Notes: generated from the letters alone by a model not told the origin. A stretch of DNA of 64,000 nucleotides from Glandiceps talaboti (GCF_964340395.1 NC_135571.1:4552453-4616452); one strand, 5' to 3'. Counted from the first letter of the stretch, positions 1 through 11,894 are shown. Numbers and translations: made by a program.

Positions 1-528
1 ATGATGGAAAGTTTATTTTAAATACATAACTAAAATTCAAAAACTTGCTCCCAATGATGTTACATTTAAAACCTTGCATTTCTGTGTTTTGACCATATAA
101 GGAAATAAAAAGTTGTAAATTCATCCTCATTGGGAGCAAGTTCTTGTCATTTTATATCGAACTCATATCTATCCAATGTTTTTGTTACGGGTAGTAAATA
201 GGTGAAATCTACCGGAGTTCCCCAGTCATTTTTTACTGGGGTTTCCAAAGAGAATTATGGTAGATTGTATGGCAAACTGTTGTACTTTTATACCCCTTTC
301 CCCCTTGCTGTTACTGGGGTTCCTCAAACTTAGCAAAAACACTGCCTATCACCTCAAGGTCTGGCTCTTCCCACACTGTGCACATTCTATGTTGTTTGAA
401 TAAATATTCAGCCCAATACAAAAAGTTATCACATTAGAAACATCATCTAGTACATTGTATCTAGGAACAGGAAAGTAAACTATTTTAGAGGTTAGCTAAT
501 CAACATCATTGTTCGTTTTTTCCAACAG
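1..528 (+). other. MICAL: MICAL intron (5' part outside the window)
   Basis: Noncoding sequence before the first visible exon. I see no exon here. It holds a small inverted repeat, arms 43-57 and 127-141 around the word ACTTGCTCCCAATGA, perhaps a decayed foldback element. A second short motif, ACTGGGGTTTCC or ACTGGGGTTCCT, recurs at about 235-250 and 313-325. The 3' end has a good polypyrimidine tract and CAG acceptor at 511-528. Confidence 0.6.
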
Positions 529-859
529 CCCTTCTGGCCAACCGGTTCAGGCTGTGCTCGTGGATTCCTTGGCGTGTTTGATGCTCTCTGGGCTGTCAAA
601 AGTTGGGCATCCGGTAGAAAATCACTCCTTGAAGTATTATCTGAGAGGGAAAGTTTACATCGTCTGTTGGCTCAGACGACACCTGAAAATCTTCACAAAG
701 ATATTCACCAGTATAGTATTGATCCCAAGACGAGATATCCAAACCTAAACATGCAGGCTGTAGAACCAGGGAATTGTCTGTCACTGTATGATACTGGGAA
801 GGATACTATTTCTGATGATGTCCTTGCACACAGGACCAGACCAAAGCTGGAAAGGAAGG
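529..859 (+). CDS. MICAL: MICAL exon: C-terminal part of the FAD monooxygenase domain
   Basis: Encodes 110 residues that read as the end of the MICAL flavin monooxygenase domain, which uses FAD and NADPH to oxidise methionines of actin. Diagnostic stretches are PFWPTGSGCARGF, the following FDALWAVKSWASG, LLAQTTPENLHKDIHQYSID and TRYPNLNM, all close to the conserved MICAL order. The TTPEN and RYPNLN segments are family signatures. The exon follows TTTTTTCCAACAG, starts in phase 0 and ends AAGG|GTGAGT, phase 1. Phase 1 matches both the CH exon at 12324 and the giant exon at 3027. The GxGxxG nucleotide-binding part is not in the window. Family assignment is firm; boundaries rest on splice consensus. 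Confidence 0.93.
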
Positions 860-964
860 GTGAGTTATTACTTGTATTGGAGGGAATATGGGTTGGAATG
901 TGAGAGGATGAACATGGCATGTGTTTGCATGGTTGAATGTGAATGTCTGTACTAGATGAAAGGA

Positions 965-1560
965 AAACAAATAGAAGAGGGAGACAGACACATACATCTA
1001 GAGATGCAAACAAACAGAGCAGCAGACAGACAGACTGACTTGTAGACAGATGACCAGAAGAGAGACATGAGACAGAAGAGATATTAGCAGAGAGATAGAT
1101 AGGCAGACATTCAGACAGGCAGACACAGACAGACAGACAGACTAACTCTACTAACAGACTGAAGAACAGAAGAGAGACAAGACGAGATATTAGCAGACAG
1201 ACAGACTGACTGACACAGATAGATGGATGGATGGACAGACAGACAGACATACAGACACAGACAGACAAACTGAAGAACAGAAGAGAGACAAGACGAGATA
1301 TTAGTAGACAGACAGACTGACTGACACAGATGGATGGATGGATGGACAGACAGACAGACATACAGACACAGACATAAACTGAAGAACAGAAGAGAGACAC
1401 GACAGAGAAAAGATATAAAGACAGACTGATAGCGACAAAGACATGTATTGACAGACAAAGAAAATACAAGAGAAGTGCAAATGAGTGGCAAACAGACAGA
1501 TACGGACTGGAGAGATGGACAGAAAACACAGACAGATAATAGAGATAAGACAGGTAGAGA
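965..1560. repeat. (GACA)n-derived microsatellite with ~112-bp higher-order copies
   Basis: Dominated by GACA/GACAGACA runs. A larger block containing CTGAAGAACAGAAGAGAGAC recurs at about 1158, 1270 and 1379, so the tract is partly organised as tandem units of roughly 110 bp. Intronic. The long minus-strand reading frames here are translations of the repeat. Confidence 0.85.
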
Positions 1561-1999
1561 GGGAAAGACAGAAACATGACAGTAAAGAGACATAGACAGA
1601 GAGGGAATAGGAAACAAGCCAGTCAGAGACAGCCATACACTACTACGTACATTGTACATAGACAGAAGACATACAAATCGACAAAGAGTGGCAGTGAAAG
1701 AGAGAAGGTGAGGGAGAGGGACAGAAAAATAGTGTGAGGTTGAGCGAGGAGAATGATTATGAGACATAAAAAAATCAAATCATTGACATGTTGGAAAGAC
1801 TCTAGTTATCTTCAGATGCATACATTATGAATCCCTTTCACTGTACTATTATATGTAGTCTTTAGCCTGTAAGCATTGTAACTGTTTCTCGTCATAAAAC
1901 TATTTTCATCTCAGGCCATCTGTGATGATTACAATTCACTATCTATTACATGTGATAGAACTATAATGCCAAAATGAAAGTAAACTGTAAATGTCTATT

Positions 2000-2870
2000 G
2001 GTCACCATCATTTCACTGGATCTTGTAAAGGTCTGTTGATCTCAACCATGTCACTGAATCTTGTAAATGTCTATTGAGCATTTCACTGGACAGTAAAGGT
2101 CTACATTGGTCTTTAATAGCCATTTCACTAGATAGCGTAAATGTTTATTGGTGTCGGCCATTTCACTGGACAGTAAAGGTCTATTGATCTCAGACATTTC
2201 ACTGGATGGTAAAGGTCTATTGATGTCAGCCATTTCACTGGATAATGTAAAGGTCCATGGTCCATTGATCTCTGACATCAACATACTGAATCTCTTCAAG
2301 TTCTGTTATCTCTTAACTATAAAACTTGCATTCATATATAATGTAGTATATATTGTAAAAGTCATTTGATCTCTGAGTTTTTAAGGTCCATTAATCTCTG
2401 CCAGCAATTCCCTAAATCTTGTAAAGGTCCATTGATCTGAAATCAAACCACTAATCTTGTCAAGATCTCTACCATCTCCCTGAATTTCGTAAAGGTCTTT
2501 TGCTCTCTGCCACTTCTCTGAATATACACATAAAGGTTTACTGATCTCTACCCTCCCCCTTCTCTCACCTACCCTCCCCCTTTCCTCCTTGAATATGTGA
2601 AGGTCCATTTTCAATCTACCCAGATCTCGTTAAAGTCTAGATTTCTGCAACCTCCCTTAATTGTGTGACTATCCGAAGGTCTTTACTCCCAATCCTCTCA
2701 GTGTTATCAAGATCTGGTATCTGTCACCTCTGTGAATTATGTAAAATCAGTTTATCTTCGTTAGCTCACTGGAAATTCTAAAAGTTCATTGACCTGTGTC
2801 ATCTCATTGACTCTTGCCATGGTCTGTTGATTTTCGCAAACTCGGCAGATTTTGCTAAGATTTCTCGATC
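2000..2870. repeat. Diverged minisatellite, ~40-45 bp period
   Basis: Repeated variants of GTAAAGGTCTATTGATCTC followed by a CATTTCACTGGA-like word run through the segment just before the giant exon. They are clearest at 2030-2270 and increasingly diverged to 2870. Intronic. I see no coding exon between 860 and 3026. Confidence 0.7.
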
Positions 2871-3026
2871 TTTACCACTGCGCTATTGTTTGAACTCATT
2901 GTAATCAATCAAACCACAGAGAAAGCATTGTCATCGTACAACATGTTATACATGTACATCTCCATCAAATGGCTATTATCAACCATCAAGTCACTCAAGT
3001 TAACATCTTACATCTCCTAAATTCAG

Positions 3027-6000
3027 ATGAGGAGTCTGACGATGATTCTGATGAGTATTCGAATAACGATGATGTTATCGAAGGATGGTGCAAGCCAAGA
3101 AAACAAGAATATCATGTTTACTCTGGATCTGAAAACAGTGCTAAGAAAATGTCTGGATATCAACATGAATCTGAATCTAAGGCTAACCACAGTGTGGATG
3201 AAGTAGGCAATCAACAGGATGTAATACAGAAATCTGATGATGGTGCATTGCAGTCCGAGACAGGAAAGGTCGTCACTCTGGCAACAAACTATGGTGAATC
3301 CTTAGGTAAACACTATCGCAGTACAAATAATTTCAAAAAACACTTAAGTGAAAGTAGAAAGAAAGTACTTAAACCCAGTGATGACCAAGATGAATCAGAT
3401 ACAGATCTGATATATACCTATCCTTGTGCCGAGTTTCATAGATTTGTTAACAGTGTGTGGGTACAGGAACGAAAGAAGGGGAGAAACAAAGATGATGTGT
3501 TTGAAGATGCTAAGGAGCAGTGGAAAAAGAGAAAGGATAAAAAACTGCATAGTAACATTGACTGGCTTGTGAAGGATGTGACTGATGATGACAAAGTTGT
3601 GGAAGGAGCTCTCCGAGATGTCACGGAAATGATGCAATCTGATGACAGCAATTCAACCACTGAACACATAATTGATACAAAGATTGAAAACCAGCTGGAT
3701 TCTGGTACTGTGCCAAGTGGTAATACACCTGTATCTGGAGTTGCCATGGAAACTGCTTCACTATCTGAAGTTAACGAGAAAACCACTTCAACAACTGATG
3801 TTGTTACTGAAACCATGTCATCGTATGATATTGCCCTGGAAACAACATCAACATCTGAAGTTGCCTTGGAAACTGTAATATCTGATGAAACCAACATTAG
3901 CAACTGTAAGATTGGTGGAGAAGAAGAATCATCACTCATTTTGCCAGAAGGTGAACAAGAAATTTCGGGAATACTTACATGTGATGAGGATCGAGACATT
4001 GAACTCTCTGTCAATAAAACTAATATGGCTGCTGATACTTCTATCACTGAAGATAGCCTGGATGATAACACAACAGAAATTGTTGTGGTTGGTGGTGACA
4101 AACATCAACAGACAAAAACAGGATATGTATCTATGGCAACGGGAAATCAAGAATCTGGAAGCAAGGACATGGATCCTATATTTACCTTTCCGTACTCAGA
4201 GTTTCATAGATTTGCTAATAGTTTATGGGTACAGGAAAGAAAGAAGGGGAGAGAAAAGGATGATGTGTTTGAAGATGCCAGAGAGCAGTGGAAAAAGAGA
4301 AAGGATAGAAGACTGCATAGTCAGACAGGTTGGGTAGTGAAAGATGCAGCTAAGAATGACAAAGAAGTTGTGGTAGAAACTCTGAAAAATGTTACAGATA
4401 GTGTTGAATCTGTCTTTGAAGATGTACATGTAAATGATACCAGTAGTGAAGGTCAACAACATAGTGACACTATGCCAAATGAGAATACTCCTGATCCTGC
4501 AGTTACCATGGAAACTGCCACACAATCTGAAGTTGTCAAGGAAATAATTTCATCACCTGAACTTGCCATGGAAACCACTTTATCACCTGAACTTGCCATG
4601 GAAACCACTTTATCACCTGAACTTGCCATGGAAACCACTTTATCATCTGAAGTTGCTGAAGAAACTGATTCATCATCTAAAGTTGCTGTGGAAACAACTT
4701 CAGCATCTGAAGAAGCCAAAGAAACCACAATAAAATCTGAAGTTGCTAAGGAAACAACTTCATCAGAAGTTGGCAGCGAAACCTCTACATTATATGAAGT
4801 CGCCAAACAAATTAATTCATCATCTGAAGTTGGCACAGAAACAACTTCAACACATGAAGTTGCCAAGGAAACCACTTTATCAACGGAAGTAGCCAAAGAA
4901 ACAACTTTATCAACTGAAGTAGCCAAGGAAACAACTTCACCATCAGAAGTTGCCATGGAAACTTCACCATCAGAAGTTGCCATGGAAACTATCATATCTG
5001 AGAAAACAACTGTCGGCAAGAGTGTGATTGATGGAGAAGAGAAGGCATCACTCATTCTGCGGGAAGGTGAACAAAACATTCCAGAGATAGCTGCAAGTGA
5101 TGACAGCCTACATATTGAACTCACTGGAGATAAAACTAATATGATTGCTGATGATGCTACGATCTCTGAAGATACTCTTGGTGATGTTACAGACATGACT
5201 GTGGTCAGCATTGATGGTGACAGGGACGTACAGGACCAGATGATGCAGAAATCTGAAAATGATGTAGAACAACCCAAGGCCGGATATGTAACTGTGGCAA
5301 CATGCGACCATGCAGAGTCTGGTAATGAGAACACAGATTTGATATATACCTACCCGTGCTCAGAGTGGCATAGATTTGTTAACTGTTTGTGGGCACAGGA
5401 AAGAAATAAAGGGAGAGACAAGGACGATGTCTTTGATGAGGCTAGAGAACAGTGGAAAAAGGAAAAGGATGGAAAACTTCATAGTAACATTGACTGGCTT
5501 GTGAAAGGCCTGACAGAGGATGAAGAAGAAGCTCTAAAAGAAAGTCTCCGAGATTCAAAAAGTGAGGATGTAAATGATGAGGTGAAAAGTCAACAAGAAA
5601 GCAACACAGTACCAAGTGACGATACACCTGTATCTACAGTTGCTGGGGAAACTGCTTCACAATCTGAAGTTACCATGGAAACAACTTCATCATCTGACAC
5701 TTGGATGGACACAACGTCATCATCAGAAGTTGCCATGGAAAATATAATAACTGATGAAACTGTCATCAGAAATAGTAAGATTGATGGAGATGAAGGATCA
5801 TCACTTATTCTGACAGTTAGCAGAGGAGATATTCTAGGAATAGCTGTATGTGATGATGGTCTAGATACTGAACTCCCTGGGGAGAAAACTGATATTGCTG
5901 TTGATACTTCCACCACTGAAGAGAAATCAAGAGATGTTACAGAAATAGACCTTGCAGGTGGTGATGGAGATTTACATGACCAGAGGATGCAGAAATCTGA

Positions 6001-7504
6001 GGATGATGTAGTACAATCCAAGACTGGATATGTTGCTATGGAAACAAATGATGGAGAAGAGTCTGGAGATGAGGACACAGATCTGATATATACCTATCCT
6101 TGTGCCGAGTTTCATAGATTTGTTAACAGTGTGTGGGTACAAGAACGAAAGAAGGGGAGAAACAAAGATGATGTGTTTGAAGATGCTAAGGAGCAGTGGA
6201 AAAAGAGAAAGGGTGAAAAGCTCCATAGTAACGTTGACTGGCTTGTGAGGGATGTGACTGGAGGAGACAAAGAAGTCAAAGAAGAAGCTCTCCAAGATTC
6301 AGAAAGTAAACTTGGAAATGATGCCAAGGTGAAAAGCCAGCAACAATGTGAGACAATGCCAGGTGACAATTCACATGTATCGGATAATGCTATGGAAAAT
6401 GCTTCAATAGCAGAAGTTGCCAAGGAAACTACTTCATCATCTGATGTTGTCATAGAAACCACTTCGACATCAGAAGTTACCATGGAAACCATGATATGTG
6501 ATGACAATGCCGTCGGCAACAGTAAGATTGATGGAACTGAGGAGTCGATAAATGATGGAGAGTTTGGAAATGAGGACACAGAACCAATATTTACCTTTCC
6601 GTACTCAGAGTTTCATAGATTTGCTAATAGTTTATGGGTACAGGAAAGAAAGAAGGGGAGAGAAAAGGATGATGTGTTTGAAGATGCCAGAGAGCAGTGG
6701 AAAAAGAGAAAGGATAGACGACTACATAGTCAGACAGGCTGGGTAGTAAAAGATGCAGCTAAGAATAACAAAGAAGTTGTGGTAGAAACTCTGAAAAATG
6801 TTACAGATAGTGTTGAATCTGTCTTTGAAGATGTACATGTAAATGATGCCAGTAATGAAGGCCAGCAGCATGATGACACAGTGCCAAGTGATAATGCACC
6901 AGTATCTACAGTTGCCATGGAAACAGCTGCACTATCTGAAGTTGCTATGGTAACTGAAGTATCTGATAAAAAGACTGTGTCACTGTCTAGTCCTGCCAGT
7001 GAAACCACTTCGTCACCTGACATTCTGATGGAGGAAATGTCAACAGCAGACGTTGCCATGGAAACTGTAATGTCTGATGAAACTGCCATCAGCAATAGTG
7101 AGATTGATCGAGATGAAGACTCATCATCACTCATTCTGACAGTAGGTGAAAATGACATTCCAGAGACACATTTAGCTACATGTGATGGTGATCTAGATAT
7201 TGAACTCACTAGAGATAAAACCAACATGGCCGCTGATACATCTAATACGGAAATAAGTTTGGATGAAGATACCAAAACAGTCTTGACTTCAGAATCAAAT
7301 GTTAGTGGACCAATATCAACAGACGTACCAGTGATTGTTGCAGCAGAAACCGAATTCAATGATGACTCCCAACCTGACTCTGAATCAGTGGCTGCTGAAA
7401 AAGAGGTGACTCCCAGGAATGAACAATCATCAACAGATGTGCCATTGGTTGTTGTGCTTGAATCTGAATGCAATGATGAATCGCAACGTGAATCTGAAAT
7501 CTAA
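3027..7504 (+). CDS. MICAL: Giant alternative (probably terminal) MICAL exon with five copies of an unrecognised domain
   Basis: Open for 1491 codons to a TAA at 7502-7504. If the acceptor ATTCAG|AT at 3021-3026 is used, it joins in phase to the monooxygenase exon (AAG G + AT GAG gives K-D-E). An in-frame ATG at 2969 is the alternative start if this is a separate nested gene. The product is very acidic and rich in S/T/E. It has five ~60-residue domains at 3398-3577, 4166-4345, 5330-5509, 6074-6253 and 6575-6754. Each has the core EFHRF-N--W-QER-KGR, KDDVF--A-EQWKK and LHS--xW. Between them lie 12-residue repeats of the type SEVAKETTSS and a second module with SLIL, IEL and DKTNMAADTS words. 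No signal peptide or membrane segment is visible. The domain faintly resembles an HMG box in its W and basic spacing, but I do not recognise it. Coding status is firm; attachment to MICAL is inferred from splice phase and position. Confidence 0.75.
3398..6754 (+). repeat. Protein-level repeat array: five ~60-residue domains
   Basis: Copies 1 (3398) and 4 (6074) are nearly identical (type A: YTYPCAEFHRFVNSVWVQER). Copies 2 (4166) and 5 (6575) are nearly identical (type B: FTFPYSEFHRFANSLWVQER). Copy 3 (5330) is a diverged A type with EWHRF and a WAQERNKGR variant. Start-to-start spacing is 768, 1164, 744 and 501 bp. Invariant positions include the P after the aromatic pair, E-[FW]-HRF, N, W, QER, KGR, KDDVF, EQWKK, LHS and a final W. 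Confidence 0.9.
3892..7280 (+). repeat. Second repeated module (~70 residues) in the giant exon
   Basis: A module with SLIL, then an EGE/GE word, a CDD or CDG word, IEL or TEL, DKTNMAADTS and an acidic DSL-D-T tail. It occurs at about 3892-4100, 5010-5220, 5765-5965 and 7090-7280. It follows domain copies 1, 2, 3 and 5. After copy 4 only the first few residues remain (NSKIDGTEES) before copy 5, so unit 4 looks truncated. Confidence 0.8.
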
Positions 7505-7994
7505 AACCTCAGTGGAAGAGTAGAGTGTATATGCAGGCAAATCAAATGAATCTCAGTTGAACTCTGAATCGAAATATAGTCCAACTGGAGTTGTATTTGA
7601 ACTTAGTGAATATCAGTCTGAAACTTAATCAAAAGACAGACCAACTTGAATGACTCCTCTCCCAAATCTGAATTTACTGAGGAAGAGTTCCGACATTCTC
7701 TCAGTGTGGAAATATCATGAAAAGCAAAAAGGCATGTAATTTGAAATTGTGATAAAGTTAATGGCAGAGAGACTGACACGCAGTAATGTATCACAGGAGA
7801 AATATTAAAAATCATTGTATTGTATAATATGTATTAACAATAATTTCAGTAGTGTTCATTGAAAGTATTATTTTTTTGTGTACTTTTTGGCAGCATAATA
7901 TGTGTGTGTATGTCATTGTTTTAATGATGACTGTGTCTGATTGTATGTAGGTGTTGTGATATGACTTATTGGGTGTACACCTGTTGTCATCATT

Positions 7995-8004
7995 TTGGAA
8001 ATAT

Positions 8005-8043
<39 letters not shown>

Positions 8044-8126
8044 CAGACAGTCAGAGACAGACAGACAGACACAGACAGTCAGAGACAGTCAGACAGACAG
8101 ACAGACAGTCAGTCAGAGACAGAGTC

Positions 8127-8180
<54 letters not shown>
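7995..8180. repeat. (CAGA)n microsatellite
   Basis: Nearly pure ACAG/CAGA repeat with occasional GTCAGAGA interruptions. The three overlapping plus-strand reading frames here are repeat translations, not genes. Confidence 0.95.
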
Positions 8181-8183
<3 letters not shown>

Positions 8184-8323
8184 TATACATACCAGTACAT
8201 AACTAAATCAAAATAATAACTGTTGCCTTCCTTGTGATATACTGAAGATTATTTACTGAGAAACGTGTAAAGATGTTCTACTGTACATAAATCAGATTTC
8301 AAAACCGTTTTATTTTGCCGAGT

Positions 8324-8329
8324 AATAAA
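8324..8329 (+). terminator. Candidate poly(A) signal AATAAA for the giant-exon isoform
   Basis: AATAAA about 820 nt after the giant-exon stop. Further AATAAA-like words near 9059, 9099 and 9292 are alternatives in a very AT-rich stretch. Confidence 0.4.
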
Positions 8330-8737
8330 ACTTATTTATAGAAATGTATAGTTATCATATTTAAATATATTCCTAATAATTTAAAAGCATACACGGAATG
8401 TTTTTTGTTAACGGGTAAAGGGAACACAAAGGGTATATCATGCTGATTTCTTGAGACTTTCCAAGGCTTTACACAGAATTATGGTGTATGAAATTAATAT
8501 AGAAGTAAAAGAGGCAGAATATATTCATTTATTGTGGAAGATGTGCATATCAGAAATATTAATTTTATTCTTTTAAGTTGGTGCTAAACTATCTTTACTT
8601 TATGTAAATAATGTTTATGATTGTTAGTATTTATGTATTTATCAAATTATATTGACATTTTTAATTAGTACTACTTGGTTTTTCTGGCTATAGACTGAAT
8701 TTATGTTATTTGTTGGTTTATTTGATTTTGTTTTGTT

Positions 8738-8790
8738 TTGGGTGGGGTGGGGTGGGGTGGGGTGGGGTGGGGTGGGTTGGGGAGGGGGAG
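8738..8790. repeat. (GGGGT)n tract
   Basis: About nine tandem GGGGT units, a G-rich strand able in principle to form G-quadruplexes. Intronic for the full-length MICAL transcript. The rest of 8790-9720 is AT-rich and I see no feature in it. Confidence 0.85.
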
Positions 8791-9724
8791 ATACATATTC
8801 TGCATATTATTAAGAGGTCTCCTTAGTATGCTAATTACTGAGACATACTAAATTGTAACTTTTATTTACAGAAAAAAGATCCAAAGTAAATATCAATTTG
8901 TGATCCATATGGCAACTTTAAGGCAAGGTTTAGTGAAAATAGCTGTAAATGTCTGTGAAGGAATGCAATGATGTTAATATCATGATATTTGAATAATTAA
9001 GTGAGATTTTAATTTCAGAGAAAATAAAAAACGTATTGATTCAGCTTATATCGTTATAAATAAATGATTTCTGTAATAATTATATAAATATTGACAATAA
9101 ACAAATAGTACATGAATAAATCTAAGTAAAAATAATATTTTTAAATTAATAAAATATACATTTTAAAATTTTATTCAATATTTAAATCTACTTGACGTAT
9201 CTGTGAGTGAAATATAAAATATAACAATTATTTCATGACATCAGTTTGTTTTTATATGTATCTCCTAAGTTTTAATTGATTTGTGTTTCTCCAAATAAAT
9301 ATGTGTTATCATCTGTGTGTTATTTTATTTACTAACTCCAATATGAAAAGGACACAGTCTGTAACTTGATGGCCTCTGGTGGTTACTTTTATTTCATATG
9401 AAAAAATTATTATGTTTAAATTTTGTAAATTAAGTATGTTTGACTATGTGAAGTGACTGGAAAAATTCATACCAGGTAATCAGATTTGACGAAATGACAT
9501 AATTTTTTGGTTACCAAAAAATCAAAAGATGACAAAGTTATAATCACCAAGTTTGTACATACGCAGCTACCGCTATCATGCTGTTTTGATAGTGATGTGT
9601 TCCTAAAAGGGAAATTTTGTGACTACAGACAAACATGGTACCATGGTTACAGACTTTGTCACTTTAATATATTTCATAATGTCAAGTGATATATTAAACA
9701 TGGAAATTCCAATGACCTTAACTG

Positions 9725-11010
9725 ATACATGGCACCCCTCAAGTGGTTCTTTATTCTCTAGTGGTTATTCACTGATAAACAGTGCCCTCAAGTGACTCTT
9801 ACTCCCAGTAGACCTTGCAAATAAACAGTGCCCTCAATTGACTCTTACCCCCAGTAGACCTTGCAAATAAACAGTGCCCTCAATTGACTCTTACCCCCAG
9901 TAGACCTTGCAAATAAACAGTGCCCTCAATTGACTTGTGCTCCAAAGGCTCTTCACTAATAAAGAGTGCCCTCAAGTGGTTCATACTACCCAATGGACCT
10001 TCAATGATATATGACACCCCCAAGTGGTTCATTCTACCCAATGGACCTTCACTGATACATGACACCCCCAAGTGGTTCATTCTACCCAATGGACCTTCAC
10101 TGATACATGACACCCCCAAGTGGTTCATTCTACCCAATGGACCTTCACTGATACATGACGCCCCCAAGTGGTTCATTCTACCCAATGGACCTTCACTGAT
10201 AAATGACACCCCCAAGTAGTTCATTCTACCCAATGGACCTTCACTGATAAATGACGCCCCCAAGTGGTTCATTCTACCCAATGGACCTTCACTGATAAAT
10301 GACGCCCCCAAGTGGTTCATACTACCCAATGGACCTTCAATGATATATGACACCCCCAAGTGGTTCATTCTACCCAATGGACCTTCACTGATACATGACA
10401 CCCCCAAGTGGTTCATTCTACCCAATGGACCTTCACTGATACATGACACCCCCAAGTGGTTCATTCTACCCAATGGACCTTCACTGATACATGACACCCC
10501 CAAGTGGTTCATTCTACCCAATGGACCTTCACTGATAAATGACACCCCCAAGTAGTTCATTCTACCCAATGGACCTTCACTGATAAATGACGCCCCCAAG
10601 TGGTTCATTCTACCCAATGGACCTTCACTGATAAATGACGCCCCCAAGTGGTTCATACTACCCAATGGACCTTCACTGATAAATGACACCCCAAGTGGTT
10701 CATACTACCCAATGGACCTAAACTGATACATGACATCCCCAAGTGTTTTATACTACCCAATGAACCTTCACTATAAAAAAGGTGTCTCAAGCAGTTCTTA
10801 TTCTCTAGTTTCTCTTCACCGATAAACAGTGCCCTCAAGTGTTTTTTACTCTCTATGGACCTTGCAGATTAACAGTGCCCTCAAGTGGTTCTTGTAATCC
10901 AATAGACCTTGTAGATAATCATCGCCCTCAAGTGGCTCTTACTTCCAAGTGGCTCTTACTCCACAGATAAAGAGTACCATCAAGCAGTTCTTACCCTCCC
11001 AATAGATCTT
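9725..11010. repeat. 48-bp minisatellite (about 20 good units plus diverged edges)
   Basis: The unit holds AAGTGGTTCATTCTACCCAA, then TGGACCTTCACTGATACATG and ACACCCCC. It is most regular from about 9960 to 10780; units near 9725-9950 and 10780-11010 are diverged. The block 10000-10330 recurs almost exactly at 10330-10660, so there is a larger duplication. Because 48 is a multiple of three, both strands stay open and yield 16-residue repeat peptides. I treat these as noncoding. Confidence 0.93.
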
Positions 11011-11890
11011 GGCAGTACACAGAGCTCTCCCTCAAGTGGTGGCATAATATTACCCTGAGGGCTGTTATGCAGCAACTAATTCCCTACTGGCTGAAAGCAT
11101 GGCTGCCATCTTGACATCTGTATAGTCTCGCACTCACTACACAACCTTATGGACAAAGAATGTGCTGACAACTACATAGACCTTGCTAATAAATAGCCCC
11201 CTCTACTGGCACATTTTATATACTGACAGTCCTTTCCTTCTTCTGTCTCACACTCACAGTGAATTAAGAAATGCAGAATATATAGTAGACCTTGCTGACA
11301 TACAGTGGAAAGACTTAATAATTTATGTTCCTCTTGCATGGTAACAACTGACATACTTAAATCTAACCAAAAACTCATAAATTCTATGAAATCACGAATG
11401 TCAACCTTCCAAAACTGAAAGGAGAAGTTGGTGATGTTTTGAAATTCATATCTTGTTGTTGATAAGCAATTTTTGGAAGAGGTTGGAGAGGTACATGTAA
11501 AAGTCTCACCTGAACAGCGCCCCCTAGTGACAATGTAATGTACATTACCCTTCCTCCTGCTACTTCTGTGTGACTCAGTCATGAATATTGCATTGGAATG
11601 AATGTATTGAGAAAGAGTGTACTGTTGGTATGATACAATGTCAACCATTTTGATATGTTTGAAAGTAAATGTTTTATCAGAATGCTTTGTTTATGTGGCA
11701 CGGCGTGAGTGTGGGAAAGGAACATAGACATGCATACATTGTATGTACATCATGATGTCGCTGTGACTTAGAAAGCTAACTGTTCCTCACTATTTACATT
11801 TTATTCATTTGCATAACTGTTGGATAACATCAGAGAGTGCCATGAAAGGTATATAACACTTTTATGCAAATCTTTGAAGTGTCTATCCTG
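11011..11890 (+). other. MICAL: MICAL intron, no gene seen
   Basis: Intronic sequence between the minisatellite and a CT tract. A 158-codon minus-strand frame (11172-11648) has no recognisable domain and no splice or codon evidence. One CTCF-core-like word, GCGCCCCCTAGTGA, sits at 11517-11530. Confidence 0.5.
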
Positions 11891-11894
11891 ATGC

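Larger units (their letters stand above)
7505..8350 (+). other. Probable 3' UTR of the giant-exon transcript
   Basis: Noncoding sequence after the TAA at 7502-7504, running to the poly(A) signal at 8324-8329. It contains the CAGA microsatellite at 7995-8180. No convincing phase-1 donor leading on to the CH exon is visible before the stop. The best candidate, TAG|GTGAAA near 7142, is weak. Confidence 0.5.

Noticed and set aside
705-1767. Minus-strand frames up to 290 codons
   Set aside because: They are translations of GACA repeats (Cys-Leu-Ser-Val runs) overlapping the real monooxygenase exon on the other strand.
2969-3026. Start of the giant frame at ATG 2969 as a nested gene
   Set aside because: Not excluded, but no promoter or good start context is seen, while an acceptor at 3026 fits the MICAL phase exactly; kept only as an alternative.
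3436-7473. Minus-strand frames of 155-293 codons inside the giant exon
   Set aside because: These are antisense shadows of the repeated plus-strand coding sequence, Ser/Val-rich because of GAA/GTT codons on the other strand.
9880-10689. 269-codon minus-strand repeat protein
   Set aside because: It is a translation of the 48-bp minisatellite; the opposite strand is equally open, and there is no conserved substitution pattern favouring coding.
9960-10780. CRISPR array
   Set aside because: Repeats are contiguous with no unique spacers, and the context is an animal intron.
11172-11648. 158-codon minus-strand frame in a MICAL intron
   Set aside because: No domain, signal peptide or splice evidence; length is within chance for this much sequence.
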